Positions 1-10,958 are shown, counted from the first letter of the stretch. The stretch: 48,300 bases of DNA from Gymnopilus junonius (GCA_015501075.1 JADNYJ010000259.1:1-48300), one strand, 5' to 3'. The notes: a model not told the origin generated them from the letters alone. Program-made: numbers and translations.

Positions 1-249
1 AACAGAGACCGAATTTCATTGCACTCAAGTCCAAGTTTTCAACGGCACCGAAACATTGATTTCTCTTACACGGAGGCAGATGTCCCTTTTTATACCCTGA
101 CGGAGTCGACACCGCCTCCAACGGCAAGTGCCACTACAAATGTTCCCTCCCCGACCGGTACACCCATCACCAATGGGTCTAAGCAACTGCGGAGTGGGTC
201 TCGAGTCGTTCTGGTACTGGTCGTATTATGCTCTGTTGCTTTCATTTAG
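1..249 (+). pseudogene. 3' end of a GPI-tailed small secreted protein gene (family copy 1), cut by the window edge
   Basis: This is the last exon of the family seen intact at 10157-10958. It shares the 'CxQVQVFNGT' segment (in a different frame), the 'YTLTESTPPPTASATTN' Ser/Thr/Pro stretch, and the tail 'NGSKQLRSGSR' followed by about 12 hydrophobic residues ending at the stop. That layout (small-residue omega-like site, short spacer, hydrophobic end) fits a GPI-anchor signal. Compared with the intact copy, one base is missing between about positions 45 and 62, so the 'VQVFNGT' part and the tail lie in different frames. I therefore call it broken, though a sequencing indel is possible. The 5' part lies outside the window. 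Function unknown. Confidence 0.55.
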
Positions 250-858
250 CAAAAACGATGTCGGTGGATCGCCTCCTAGTACTAGCGTATTTCGAGGCAA
301 TTGGATGTGAAGAACGGAATTTAGGGTGTCCTAGTAGCGGTGGGGGTATATTGTAGTGTGGTTGTCTTATGAGAATGGGAGTTAATGGGAAATATTTCAC
401 TGAACGGGAGACGGTAGTGATAATAATTAAGCGGTTGGTTAAGAGTGACTTAACTGCTGAACTTTAACAACTCTTTCGTCAGAACGTTTTCCTTTCCCAT
501 GTACGATGAGCTTGGCATATGCTCTTACCTGCAATTCACGGAGAGGAAACTTAGAAGGAACCTGTGTCCGGTTTACTCGGGCTCTTTCCTAGCGCTGGTC
601 AGATTTCTGAAGGGGATCAATGTACTGCACAAGGTAATGATTTTATGGATTGCGCAGTCGCTATTGTCAAATCAACGAATTGTGCATTTCTATCCCACGA
701 AAAGTCATAGTCCAGCGCTTTTGGCAGTTGCCATCATACCTGGGCTTGCAATGTAAGTTTAACAGGGAGTGCCATATTTGATATCATACTAAACTAATTT
801 GTTCTCATCGCCCTCAGCCTTTGACGCTATCACAGAGTACAGGTCGTTACTCCCCATA
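250..858 (+). other. Duplicated 3' flank of the GPI-tail family; no gene
   Basis: Positions about 270-620 match about 9430-9690 downstream of family copy 2 in order and orientation, for example the shared phrases around 'ctagtactgg', 'gagaatgggagttaatg' and 'tctttcctagcgctggtcag'. In copy 2 part of this segment is read as the coding tail. The flank was therefore duplicated together with the gene. The ORFs that cross it have no recognisable product. Confidence 0.6.
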
Positions 859-1012
859 ATGTCTCTCTCGTTGTCCAAACGACTGGCCACACTTCTCCTG
901 GCCTACTTCTGTAAGGGGCAATTTCTCAAGAATCTCTCTCCTACCACATAGCACTTACACCTCATACATCACAATCCAGTCGTAACGACCCAAGCAGCCC
1001 ACATTTATTACT
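859..1012 (+). pseudogene. Orphan 5' end of a GPI-tail family gene (signal-peptide exon plus first intron)
   Basis: ATG at 859 opens a 52-nt exon with a Lys/Arg followed by a hydrophobic run (KRLATLLLAYF), like a secretion signal. A GTAAGG donor follows at 911 and a CCAG acceptor at 976-979, then 'VTTQAAHI', which resembles 'AAQVTTITLF' and 'SQAATITLF' at the same exon-2 position of the copies at 8.8 and 10.3 kb. The phase-1 splice is the same in all three. After about 10 codons the similarity stops and promoter sequence of F-box A begins, so this is a decapitated copy ending at a rearrangement breakpoint. The reading continues only to a stop at about 1060. Confidence 0.55.
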
Positions 1013-1169
1013 ACATTCACTGGTCCGTCTCAGTGGGCGAAAAGCAGAACTATCTTACATAATAATTTATATAGTATCTTATCTTATCGATCTCAAGTTC
1101 AACATGAACCGCAATCAAATCAATTCCCATCTTTTGTCGAGCTCGTGCATCACAGCGCCCACGCCCGTC

Positions 1170-3214
1170 ATGCCGTTCATTGCTCTTCCTCAAGAGATCC
1201 TCATCCACACTCTTTCATATTTGGACCCCCGCTCCATTCTCTCTTGTGCATCAGTGAGCGCTCCTTGTACTATGATAATGTACTTACTACTTACTAGTTA
1301 CAATCTGCCATGTTGAATCTGCCGTCTAGACGTGTCGACTCCTTTACGAAACCTGCAAGAATTCTCTAGAAATCCAATACCTCGTAGAGCTCGCCATCGA
1401 CGGGTTTCAGAAACCTATCACCAGTGCTTCCCACTCTGAGCTGATTGCGCGTCTGCGCGACCTCCGTCTTTCATGGGCAAACCTAGACTGCAAACGATTC
1501 AAGAAAGTGGAGCTCAGCAATCTCTGCATGGCATATGAACTTGTAGCAGGCGTTTTTGCAATGGCGGACGGACATAAACTGAATTTCACATGGCTTCCGT
1601 CGTCTACGATGAACGGTCGTAGTCTTACCTATCCCTCCCTAGAGTTCCGCATCATAGACTTCGCCATGGATCCGACGCAAGATCTCATCGTTATCTTGGA
1701 GGATCACAATAGGTACGTGCATAAAGCTTCGTATTCACCCATTTTTCCTTCCCAACATCGTCTCTTTTTTCTTCCATTTAGCCCAATTACTGTCACCGAC
1801 ACCCGCCACGTCCGCCTACACATCCGATCAATATCGGCAGCCAACGACGTCCACCCTCTCGCGTCTGAGGGAATTCTAACATTTGACGTGCTCCCCATGA
1901 GATCTTGGGAAACACAGTATCTGTCGCCCTCATTGAAATCGCTATAGATATCGTCGCAGTGTACTGCACCAGAGGTTTTCCACCTTCTCACCCCAGGGTT
2001 TTACTTTGGAACTGGCAAACTGGAATCATGATATACGTACGTCCCCTTCTTCTCCTCCCCTTCCACTTCATTTCTACAGACAGCTACCCGCCGGCTAACC
2101 ACATCCTATCTCAAACCAGGATTCCGACACCATAGGCCCACCCCTCCCCCCCATCGGCATACAACACTTCACCCTCCTTACCCGAACCTCCTTCGTTCTC
2201 ACCCTAACCTCATCGAGCGGCTCTCTCCAGCTCTACACCTTCTCACCCTCCTCACCCACTCTCACCCCTGCCTCCCTCTGTTGTACACTGCACCTGCCCT
2301 CCATCCGCCCAAACTGCACCATCTTCGAACTACGTGTCCATTCAGGCCCGATATCTGCCTGTCAACCTGACCCGTTCACATTCTCGACTGAACTTGAGAA
2401 ACATGTGCTTTTGTTGACGCTTTTTTTATTCGGTAGCGGCTAGTAGTGAGAGTGACGGCTACGCAGTCGGCGAGTTATAGGCTTTATGTCCACAAGCGAA
2501 CTTTTTTGGACTACATCAGTCGGTTTCGCCAGGATGGTAAAGGAAATCCTCATACCGCCGCCGATGTGGATTGGGATGATTGGGGTGAGAATAATACGAG
2601 GTTCATGCCCTCCCCGTCGCCTATACCTTGGTTGAGGTACATGTTTCTCCATTCTCCATTCCTTCCATGTAAACTGCGCTCTGACTATTCACTGTTCTCC
2701 AGATACATCCACGGCTCAAGGGTCATCAGCAGCTACCAAAAGCCGCAGGACCGTCCAAGTGCTCAACTTTAACATCCCATCCTGCACCCTCAATATCTTC
2801 CTCAACATCCTCCTCAATACCTTCCGACCAATATCTTCCACCTCCATCTCTGCACCACACCCTACATTCAAGCTGCACGATGCGCCTACGACCAACTACC
2901 CCACCCATATCTTCCAGGAAGACTTCATCACCCGCCTACCGTATTATTCGACGACGCGTGTTGTCAAGGTTGAGGAGAGTGAGGAGAGCTTTTTCGCGTG
3001 TATGATTGATGAGGAGAGGGTTATTGGGATTTCGGTGGGTGTTTTTGTTCCTTTTAATTTCCTTCTTTTTCTCTTTCTCTTTTGCTATTTTCCCTTTTTC
3101 TGTTACGGTGCAACTATGCCATTCCGAAGTCAGTGCTGATGTATGCTATTTTTCTTTTTTAAATTTTAGATGTCGGAACTCGAAAAGATGATTCTGCATG
3201 TCTGTGCGTTCTGA
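1170..3214 (+). pseudogene. F-box protein gene, copy A (frameshifted; partner of copy J)
   Basis: The exon plan matches the intact copies: 1170-1253, 1330-1712, 1782-2036, 2120-2636, 2703-about 3033, and a terminal micro-exon 3170-3214. Exons 1-2 encode an F-box ('LPQEILIHTLSYLD' ... 'CRLLYE'), then the body with 'FTWLPSST', 'DFAMDPTQDLIVILED', 'RHVRLHIRSIS', 'LLWNWQTGI', 'YRLYVHKRTFLDYI', 'NTRF', 'LPYYSTTRV' and 'MIDEERVIGI'. Frame breaks against copies J and B: a C-run of 4 at 1893-1896 where J has 5; a T-run of 7 at 2421-2427 where J has 6, leading to TAG at 2441; loss of two bases near 2455; and one extra base near 2738-2755. The relation to J is inverted and includes the promoter. Members of this class would be SCF substrate adaptors; this copy cannot make the full protein as written. 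Confidence 0.75.
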
Positions 3215-3328
3215 TATTGACTCGTCTATGAATTTTGAAATACCGAGCCTAGAGTACACACCGTATACCAACCACTGTAAATAAACTGCCGCGAATACCA
3301 ACTTGTATCCCATGGGTGCAGAAAACAA

Positions 3329-3415
3329 TTAAAGACCGAACTGTACGCAAGGTACCCAAGCAAGTAAAGACCACTCCGAGTTGCTGTCGAGCTTGCTTCC
3401 CTTTTACCAAACATT
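3329..3415 (-). pseudogene. Fossil of the C-terminal codons of the TPR-CHAT gene
   Basis: Read on the minus strand from about 3394 to 3329, the sequence encodes 'KLDSNSEWSLLAWVPCVQFGL' followed by TAA. The intact CHAT gene at 31.4 kb ends 'KKLDRSEGSLLAWVPYVHFGL' and TGA. Homology carries on a little upstream to about 3415 with one extra base. The fragment sits just beyond the 3' end of F-box A, exactly as the intact CHAT gene sits just beyond the 3' end of F-box J. It is therefore the truncated left-arm counterpart of the CHAT gene. Confidence 0.8.
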
Positions 3416-3454
3416 TATTAATTCATCCCCATTCCATGGATTTAAAAGTTTGTC

Positions 3455-3960
3455 CCACTCCGTTCACTCGTATTCATGTTCAACCAGTGAATCGCATCCT
3501 GATACATTGCTAGGCGTTTTGGAGTTCGATATATCCCCAAATTACAATTTGGCAAGTGTGCAATCGAGTACTACAATTGCGATTGCTATGGATGTCGTTG
3601 CTCTATTCATCAGAGACCCTCGCAATACTGGCAGGCCGAGAACATTAATTAGCATCGCTTGCTTGGCTCTTGCCATCGCGCCTGTTATCCGCCCTGCCTG
3701 CTCGACGCGTTCCAGCGCTCCAGCTTCCCAGAAACGAGGCAGGTACACAGTCAACGTGTTATATTGAATTGTCTTCCTTCGTCCGTGTCGATTGCCGCTA
3801 AGGCGCCCAACTTTAGACTATATGACAAATTGTGGAAGCATCCATTTCTCGAATGGGTGTACCAAGATGCAGTATTAATCGATGAACCATGCAATAGACA
3901 AGAAATTCGATGCTGTTCTGATTGGTGAAGAGAGGATGGTAGGTATGAAGTGGCAGAATG
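3455..3960 (+). pseudogene. F-box family fragment (exon 3 plus C-terminal pieces)
   Basis: Positions about 3455-3650 match exon 3 of copy D: a degraded 'LHI..SxNESHP' region, then 'GVLEFDIS' and 'TTIAIAMDVVALFI.DPR' with 'RPRTLI'. The 'WNW' segment and all of exon 4 are missing. Positions about 3760-3830 then give 'SSVSIAAKAPNFRLYD', matching 'SSTSVSAKAPSFDLHA' of copy G, and about 3900-3955 give 'FDAVLIGEERMVGM', matching 'FNYMIDAERIIGL'. The pieces are in order but in different frames, with the middle deleted. It is a relic of a copy closest to D and G. Confidence 0.65.
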
Positions 3961-5121
3961 CCGAGTCGAAAATGAAGAATACGGTTTTATATGGTTACTC
4001 ATTTTGATCTAGATTGTTGATCTAGATTGCTTACCCTCGATCTTTAGAGGCTCTCATTTGGATAATCGGTCAGTCAATTTGGTTCCATGGTTCTTTACTC
4101 TGATACTGTAATAATTATAAATGCTTCCTAGATGCAAATTAAGCCTCAATGGTCTGCTTCCATTTTCTTTCAGTAAGACTACCAAGGTTTCATTGTTCTA
4201 CTAGAATAGTAGAATCCTGCCTTATAAGATTTATTAAATATGCCGCATTTCAGTCTTACTGAGACAGCTAAAATATAATGAGATATAGATATACGGTCGA
4301 CACTGATTTAGGCGTATAATATACTCCCCGCGTTTCGCAGCTTACGTACCAGCCATACGTGCAAGTAAGTTGAAGTGGAAATCTTTAATCTGTTCAGGAT
4401 ACAAGAAAGGGTCAAATGGGTGGTTTTTTCCATGTGGCCAAGAAAAAGGAGAACAGAAAGTGAAAGGATTTATATCGACGACTCTATTCAATAAAATTCA
4501 GGAACGTTTGCCGAACGTTGCTACTCGCGTAAATAAAGGATTTTCCTGCTTATTGTGAACTATACACCGCAACACGTACTGTGATCCGTCTAACATGCAA
4601 AGCTAAGCTCACAGGGCACTCTTCAATATCATTGTGGTTCTTACGACTATAGTCGCGTGAAATTGAGGCAGGTGGTGCCGTAGTTGTGAGGAATACCTAA
4701 ACACCGTTGTGACAGTGCCTTTGGGCACCTCGGCCAGTGTCACAGGTAGATAACTAGTTACTAAGATAGATTAGATTAGATACCGTAGCTAGCACAGCAT
4801 GTCCGTATGTAGACGGACTCGGTCCAGTGACGAGGAATCCAAGCCTTGCCTCTTGCCACTGCGTGCTTGCCAGCCGCGCGCCTGCTCGACGCGACCCCGA
4901 GCTCCACCGTGAAGAAGCCTCTACTCAGTACAGACCGCCACGGCCGTGGCAGCTCTGAGACAAAGATTCGAGAGAAAGGACATAGGCCCAAGGGAAGGGG
5001 GAAGGATCCGGGGAGAGTGTGGAGGTGCGCGACAAGAAGGACTACCTTAGATAAACTTATATTTTATTGATCTACAACATCGGTCACAGTCACTAATTCC
5101 CATCCTCTCATGCATCACAAC
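3961..5121. other. Gap between the F-box fragment and F-box B; distal part is B promoter-side duplicated sequence
   Basis: Positions 3961-4560 are AT-rich and hold nothing I recognise. Positions about 4565-4720 match, in inverted orientation, the region upstream of copy I at about 26270-26420 (for example 'taacatgcaaagc', 'aagctcacagggc', 'gtggttcttacgac', 'gtggtgccgtagttgtgaggaat'). About 4740-5070 is partly shared with the I upstream region (the 'gcgacaag' area) but carries extra sequence. The ORFs here have no family resemblance. Confidence 0.5.
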
Positions 5122-6990
5122 ATGCCGCTCATTGCCCTCCCTCAAGAGATACTCATCTACATTCTTTCACACTTGGACTATCGCTCCCTGCTCTCATGTG
5201 GATCTGTGAGTGCTTTCTTCTCATTTTATGTTCAAATTGAATTCGCCACTTAGACGTGTCGACTGCTTTACACAATCCTCAAGGGCTCCGACGAATTGGG
5301 GTGTATAATCGAGCTCGATATCGACGGCTTCATGACACCTTTCACTAGTTTATCCTACTCTGAACTCATATCTCGTCTACGTGGCTTGCGTCGCTCATGG
5401 GCGGAACTAGATTGCAAGCACTTTGAAAAAGTTGAACTCAACATTCAGGACATTGCATACAAGCTCGGAGCAGGACTTTTCGCAATTTCAGACAAACGCT
5501 CGCTCCTCTTCACATGGCTTCCTTCTTCTACAATTCCTGGCCGTACTCTCAAGTATCCTTCCTTAGGATTCTTGATCAGAGACTTCGCCATTGATCCAAC
5601 CCAAGATCTTGTTGTAATCTTGGAGTACGATCCCAGGTACGTGCATCAAGTACCTCTCATCCAAGTTCCTTCTCTATCTCAGCATGTCGTAATTCAGCCC
5701 CATTGCTTTTACCGACGCCCGCCACGTCCGTCTTCACATTCGCACCATATCCACCATCGAGGTCCACCCTGCCGCATCCCACGGAATTCTAGAATTCGAC
5801 ATTCCCTCAGATGAGACTTTCGGGACCTCGATATCAACCATTTTGGTCGAGATCGCAATTGACATCGTCGCTCTGTATATCACGAAAGATTTTTACTCCG
5901 GCCTGTCCAGGGTATTGATTTGGAACTGGCAAACAGGAATCCTGATATACGTACGTACGCCTTCTCCTCCACTTTCACATACCCACCTGCTAATCAAACT
6001 CTAATCAAGGACTCCGATATCATAGGCGACCCTCTCCCACGCACAGTGCATCACTTCACCCTTCTCACCAGAGACTCCTTCATCCTCGCCCTAACCCACG
6101 GAGGAGGTGCTATGCAAATCTACACCTTCTTTCCCACATCCAAAGCGCTATCCGTCCCTTCGCTCTGCGCCACCCTGCACCTACCTTGCATCTATCCGCC
6201 CCCACGTTGCGCCCTCACCCTGTTGATCCTGAATTCCGGGTTAGTAACTGAATCCGCCAACCAATCAGAGACCACGACCCTCACATATGCACCCAAGGCG
6301 CATGTGATCATGCTAACGTTGTTTTACTCCATAATGCAAGCGGATGACGGCCAGGAGATGCGCAGTGAGAGTTATACACTTTTCGTCCGAAAGCAGACAT
6401 TGCTTGAGTATGTCGATCGGTTTCGCCAGCGGGAAGCGCTGGAGTTGGATGAGGTTAAAGAGGTACAAAACACTGACTCGGATGTCGATTGGGATAGCTG
6501 GGGTGAGAGGAACACGAGACTCATACAGACCCAGTCGCTCAACCGGTTAGCTAACTCTCCATTCCCTTCCATAATCCTTTTTTTATCCAATATTTCAACA
6601 GACACACCCACGGCGCACGTGTTATATTCAGTCGCCGAGGCGAGCCAATGATTGAAGTGCTCAACTTCAATATCCCATCCTGTACCTCCGTTTCCACCTC
6701 TGCCTCCACCTCTGCTTTCGAGTTCCACGACGCACCTACGACTGGATATCCCAATTATCTCTTTCAAAACGACTTTATGACGTGTCTACCCTACTACTCG
6801 ACGGTTCGTGTTCTCGAGGAGAGCTTCTTTACGTTTATGATTGATGAGGAGAGGGTTATCGGCATCAAGGTGAGTTTTTCATTATCTTTTGCATTTTTTC
6901 TTCAGCTTCCCTTTATGCTGATGTGCGTAATTGGTTCGGTTCTAGACGTCAAATACTTTTGATATAAACTTGCACGTCTGTCCAGTTTGA
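5122..6990 (+). CDS. F-box protein with propeller-like body, copy B (intact, six exons)
   Basis: Exons 5122-5205, 5254-5636, 5698-5950, 6010-6545, 6602-6869 and 6946-6990 join in consistent phases (0,2,0,2,0) to a 522-residue protein. Residues about 3-45 form the F-box ('ALPQEILIYILSHLDYRSLL' then 'TCRLLY'), split by an intron after residue 28. The body contains 'LLFTWLPSSTIPGR', 'DFAIDPTQDLVVILE', 'RHVRLHIRTIS', 'IAIDIVALYI', 'VLIWNWQTGILIY', 'FTLLTRDSFIL', 'YTLFVRKQTLLEYVDRF', 'DWDSWGERNTRL', 'LPYYSTVRV' and 'MIDEERVIGIK'; such blocks suggest WD-like blades but no formal repeat is proven. F-box proteins usually bind Skp1 and bring substrates to SCF ubiquitin ligases. The start is fixed by alignment with copies A, I and J. 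Copy I is its near-identical inverted duplicate, but frameshifted. Confidence 0.87.
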
Positions 6991-7223
6991 TGTGTATTAT
7001 TTATTCTGTTGAAAAGATATCCAGCACCTTCTGATCTTTCTTCGTAACCTGAGATATGAAAGGAATATAATTGTGCTCATCCCATCAATGAGTCACGGTT
7101 GAACGTTGAGACCCGAAATTCATGGAGTATTGATCATCGACTTTCATGGTTCACGAATCGGCTTAAAGATCTATTTGCATGATTTCTACTTAACAAAGTC
7201 AACACTCCAATTCCTTTCTCCAT

Positions 7224-7400
7224 GAAGGTCACCGATCTTCCTCATGAAATAGTCATTCGACTTTGAATGCTTGACGCCAGATCTATACTTCGTTGTGGAT
7301 CAGTGAGCTCGTTCCTACATCTTCTGCGTTTGGTTGAAAGTTATTATCCCACATCTCTCTTAAACGTACAGTCATCCTCCAAAAGAGCGAGAGCGAGACC
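7224..7400 (+). pseudogene. F-box stub, copy C (exon 1, intron 1 and a trace of exon 2; partner of copy H)
   Basis: ATG at 7224 starts 'MKVTDLPHEIVIRL', then a TGA where H has an Ile or Glu codon, then 'MLDARSILRCGS' and a GTGAGC donor. H reads 'MKLTDLPQEMLIEILKISD' and so on. Intron 1 aligns with that of H ('ttattatcccacatctctctta'), but the acceptor TAG-ACG has become 'taaacg' and similarity fades after about 7390. The upstream 7000-7223 also matches the H promoter at about 23980-24190 in inverted orientation. It is therefore the dead left-arm counterpart of H. Confidence 0.7.
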
Positions 7401-8737
7401 ATTCTACAAACCAAGAACCCAATTTCCAGCTATCCAATCCTCTCTTTCCTCATCCACCCGTAAATGCACCTTCCTTTGCTTAACCATACACTTCTTCCAT
7501 CCTACTAGCGCAATCTGTCTCCTGACCCCGTGTCTGATTCCCAAGATGCGCCGCGGCGCACCAATTTCTGGTTAGTACCGAATACCAAACTCCTGTCTTC
7601 GGCCACCTTCTCTGTTAGACACATATGGTACTCCCCTTTTAGGTCATGTAAATTTTTAGCCATCCAACTGTAACATGAATCGAGGTGACGAATCAGGGAG
7701 GAGACACATAAGATTCGAAGACAGCTTGCGAATTTGTCTTGGGTTGACTTAGGAAGGTCCAAATAATGGAAGGAAGGAAGGAAGGAAGGATACTATCATG
7801 ACAGTGATACTTTTAATTCAGAGGAGAAGAGAGGTTACAAGAGGCGAAATGCAAGGAAAGGGGGTCAGAAAGGAGAGGAGAGGAGAGGAATGGGACGTAC
7901 GCTTACAGTTCAATTGGTTTACAAATATAAACAGAGGGTGTGAAATAGAGGTAGCAACACTGCGCTCTGACCATGAGATCAGCGGGTAAGTAGACACCTA
8001 CCAGCTACTGCCTCATTCAGTAAATTGTAAGCTTGTATTATTGCTGTATATACCGTTGAGTGTCTCATCAGTTGAAGCACGCGGCGTGTTTCCGATTGCA
8101 ATCTATGATATCGAAATCAGTCTCCAGAAAGCACGGTACCTCCCAATCTCATTCTTATTGCCATATCGGAGCCGTTTCAAACTACATCGCATGTATAGTA
8201 GTGGCTGCCTACTGCACACGTGAATATTAAAGACAAGTAGGAGGATAATGGAGCACGTACAGAACGCTGCAGGGGACATCCACCACCATAAAGGATCAAA
8301 CGATACCGGAATCCAAAAAAAATCTTGTCGTAAGTAGACTCCAAACCGAAAGCTAGAGCGGGATAGGGACGACAGTGCCAACCAGGATGGATCAGGAGGC
8401 CGGACACGGATCAGATCCGATACTATCGGCATTGTCGGCATCGTCGGGTCGATCTCGAATGCACTGGCAGCGCATTCCAACTTGATCTCTCCTTATGTTT
8501 CTGGATCTTCACTCTCCTTCGTTGCACACATATCACGACGAAGGACGCTCAGCGCTCAAGCGCTCAGGGATGACTTCGCCTAGCATTTGACCAGCATCTT
8601 CTTGCACTGTTTGTTAATCCAACCTTATGTTACTCTGTCCGTGGATGTGTATGATGCGAGTCGCACCGTTGTCAACACCGTCTCTTTGTTCCTTCTGCCA
8701 CCCAGCGACGGAACCCAACTACAGACCAGCACACACG
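7401..8737. other. Intergenic stretch with a short (GGAA)n microsatellite; no gene supported
   Basis: A GGAA repeat of about five units lies at about 7767-7789, followed by purine-rich sequence to about 7890. Several overlapping ORFs on both strands (for example 8103-8480 minus) show no domain, no family similarity and no intron logic. I see nothing else. Confidence 0.5.
7767..7789 (+). repeat. (GGAA)n microsatellite
   Basis: About five perfect tandem GGAA units within a purine-rich tract. Confidence 0.9.
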
Positions 8738-9543
8738 ATGTCCCTCAAAACGAAGTTCGTAGTCGCCCTTCTTTCTCCTTGCCTTCGTGAGACCCACCCA
8801 ACCCTCTTCTCACCTACTTACTGTGCTAACCTTACTCGAACAGTTCTGACGCCAGCAGCGCAAGTAACCACCATCACTCTCTTCACGCCAATTGAGGTGC
8901 AGCCCACCCCCGTCATACTAGCCCCCGCCAGTCTGAGCATATCGACCATCGACGTCCTCCCGGGGAACATCACCGAATACGCAATAGCACAAGCCGTGAC
9001 TGCCCTCGTAGAAGCAGGGGAAGGGACAGGTGTGAGTCTCAGCATGTTGGTTACGGTTACAACGCTTTTCGGTACGCCTCATTCTCAATCTTTTGCCAGT
9101 GGAGGGAAAGTTAGCACTGAGAACTGAAACTTAACCTTTGACCGTATAGATACCATTCAAGAAGAAGCTTGACCCTCCATCACCTTTGAAGAATTCACCA
9201 TCTCGGGCAGCAACAACCAAAACTTCTCCACCCCCGCCGTCGGCGTCGAGCAGTGCACCGTAACTGCTCCCCAAGTGCGTCAGAAACTCAACTTCATTGC
9301 GTCGAAGTACAAGTGTTCAATGGAACTAGCACGGATTCATTCGAGTTCACCGCTACAGCGCGGCCTATCCAGACGTTGACAGATATAGCGCTGCCGACGA
9401 CAGCGGCAATGACTAGTGCACCGAGGTCGGATGGATTGCTTCCTAGTACTGGCAGTGGTACGAAGCAATCAATGGAATTTGGGGTGTCTTGGGAGCGGTG
9501 GGGGTGTATTGCAGTGTTATTGTCTTGTGAGAATGGGAGTTAA
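8738..9543 (+). pseudogene. GPI-tailed small secreted protein gene, family copy 2 (stop and frameshift)
   Basis: The exon plan matches the intact copy 3: exon 1 8738-8786 (49 nt, signal-like 'KFVVALLSPCL'), exon 2 8844-9071, exon 3 from 9150, both introns in phase 1. Exon 2 carries the family signature 'ITLFTP' and 'STIDVLPGNITEYAIAQAVT'. Exon 3 starts 'TIQEEA' and meets TGA at 9170-9172 where copy 3 continues 'GASFFGNS'; the frame reopens with 'FEEFTISGS' and shifts again at the CCCC run 9269-9272 before 'LHCVEVQVFNGT'. The end lacks the clear hydrophobic GPI tail of copies 1 and 3 ('WGCIAVLLSCENGS'). Two independent defects make a pseudogene likely. Confidence 0.7.
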
Positions 9544-10156
9544 TGCTTAATATTCCACTGAACGGGCTTATGGAATAGTCCTTCTTCTTTCTCCAGAACC
9601 ATTTCCCATTCTATGTATCAATTCACTGAGGAAGTTTACAAGGGAGCTGTGTCTGGATCACTCGGCTCTTTTCTAGCGCTGGTCAGAATGCCGCCGTGGA
9701 GTCAAGTGGAGTTCATGCAGGATGCCGCGGGTATGCCGGTCATTGATACTTACCCGGTGGGCCTTTGCTTTCATTGGTAAGGAAGGCCTTCGGCCTTGGC
9801 GATGTCTTCCACAAGCTGGTGGCAGTTGACCGACAACACCAACAAATGGCTCATCCACCTCGTCCGTCCTGGGTTCATAAATCGTCCTCAGTGAGCGTCA
9901 TTATACTACAACTCGTTTTGTTGATACGATCTGAGCATATTCAAAATCGGATGGTTCTCATCATCGCTAGCTCAGCTTGACAACGTGACCGATCTTTAAC
10001 CGCTTTCCGTATGCATCGCACCAACGAAATGAACGTCATGCAGTGCTAACTGGTCCTGACAACGAGGATAATATGATTAGAATCTTTTCGCCAGACAGAC
10101 TTATAGGGGGCGTCCTTGGAGTCGCCCTTCGCTTCTCTCAATTCTGCTCTGCCACA
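9544..10156. other. Spacer between GPI-tail copies 2 and 3; no gene
   Basis: Positions 9544-9690 are the 3' flank shared with about 380-620 near the window start. The rest has no similarity I can see to other parts of the window and no convincing ORF. Confidence 0.5.
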
Positions 10157-10958
10157 ATGTCCACCCATGCAGCAGTCATCTCAGTGCTTCTCTCGAACTT
10201 CCTAGGTAAGCCAGGCCTGCAACCTCCATACTCTCCACATCCCTCATGCGTGGTTCCAAATGCAGTTTTGCTTTCCCAAGCCGCCACCATTACCCTCTTC
10301 ACCCCCGCGATCTCGGAACCAACAGGCGGTCCTCAGGTATCCACGGAAGCTGAGACAAATTCTATCATTGGCGTGTCGGCGGTCGACGTTTTGCCAGGAA
10401 ATGTGACCGAATATGCTGTGGGAATAGCTGAAACTATCTTTTCGGAGGTTGGCACTGGGACACCGGCGAGCGTGAGCGCGTCTACCACTACATTCAGCTG
10501 TGCGCCTCCTTCATTTTTTTAATTGTTACCCAGAAAGCCCAACTAAATGTGAAACTTTTGGCTACATCATAGTTACCATTCAAGAAGGCGCAAGCTTCTT
10601 TGGAAACTCTTTGAACTTTGACGAATTCACGCTCTCTGGCACTCAAACTATCTCGACTCCCATCACAGGCGTAGTGGGATGCACGGCCACAGTGCCTACT
10701 AGTGCTACGGAGGCCGATCTCCGCTGCGCCCAAGTGCAAGTATTCAATGGGACCAAGACGGAAACGTTCCTTTATACGGCGTCAGCAGTACCTTATTATA
10801 CGCTGACGGAGTCGACACCGCCTCCAACAGCAAGTGCCACTACAAATATCCTTTTCCCGACAGGCGTGCCCGTCTCCAATGGTTCTAAGCAGCTGCGGAG
10901 TGGGTCGCGAGGCGTTCTTCTGGCGCTGATTGTATCATGCTCTGTTGCTTTTATTTGA
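10157..10958 (+). CDS. Small secreted protein with GPI-anchor-like tail, family copy 3 (intact)
   Basis: Exons 10157-10205, 10266-10499 and 10573-10958 join through two phase-1 introns (GTAAGC..GCAG and GTGCGC..ATAG) to 222 residues. The N-terminus 'HAAVISVLLSNFLVLLS' looks like a signal peptide. The middle has 'AATITLFTP', the signature 'VSAVDVLPGNVTEYAVGIAE', a sequon-rich stretch, two Cys about 25 residues apart ('VVGCTAT', 'LRCAQVQVFNGT'), and a Ser/Thr/Pro stalk. The C-terminus 'SNGSKQLRSGSR' followed by a hydrophobic end at the stop fits a GPI signal, so the protein probably sits on the cell surface or wall. I do not recognise a named family. It is the only intact one of three copies and an orphan 5' fragment in the window. 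Confidence 0.78.

Noticed and set aside
499..756. 85-codon plus-strand ORF after the first GPI-tail copy
   Set aside because: It lies in the duplicated 3' flank; the matching stretch near 9.6 kb is not open in the same frame, so coding is not conserved.
8103..8480. 125-codon minus-strand ORF with hydrophobic stretches
   Set aside because: No family resemblance or splice logic, and overlapping ORFs of equal quality exist in the same place.
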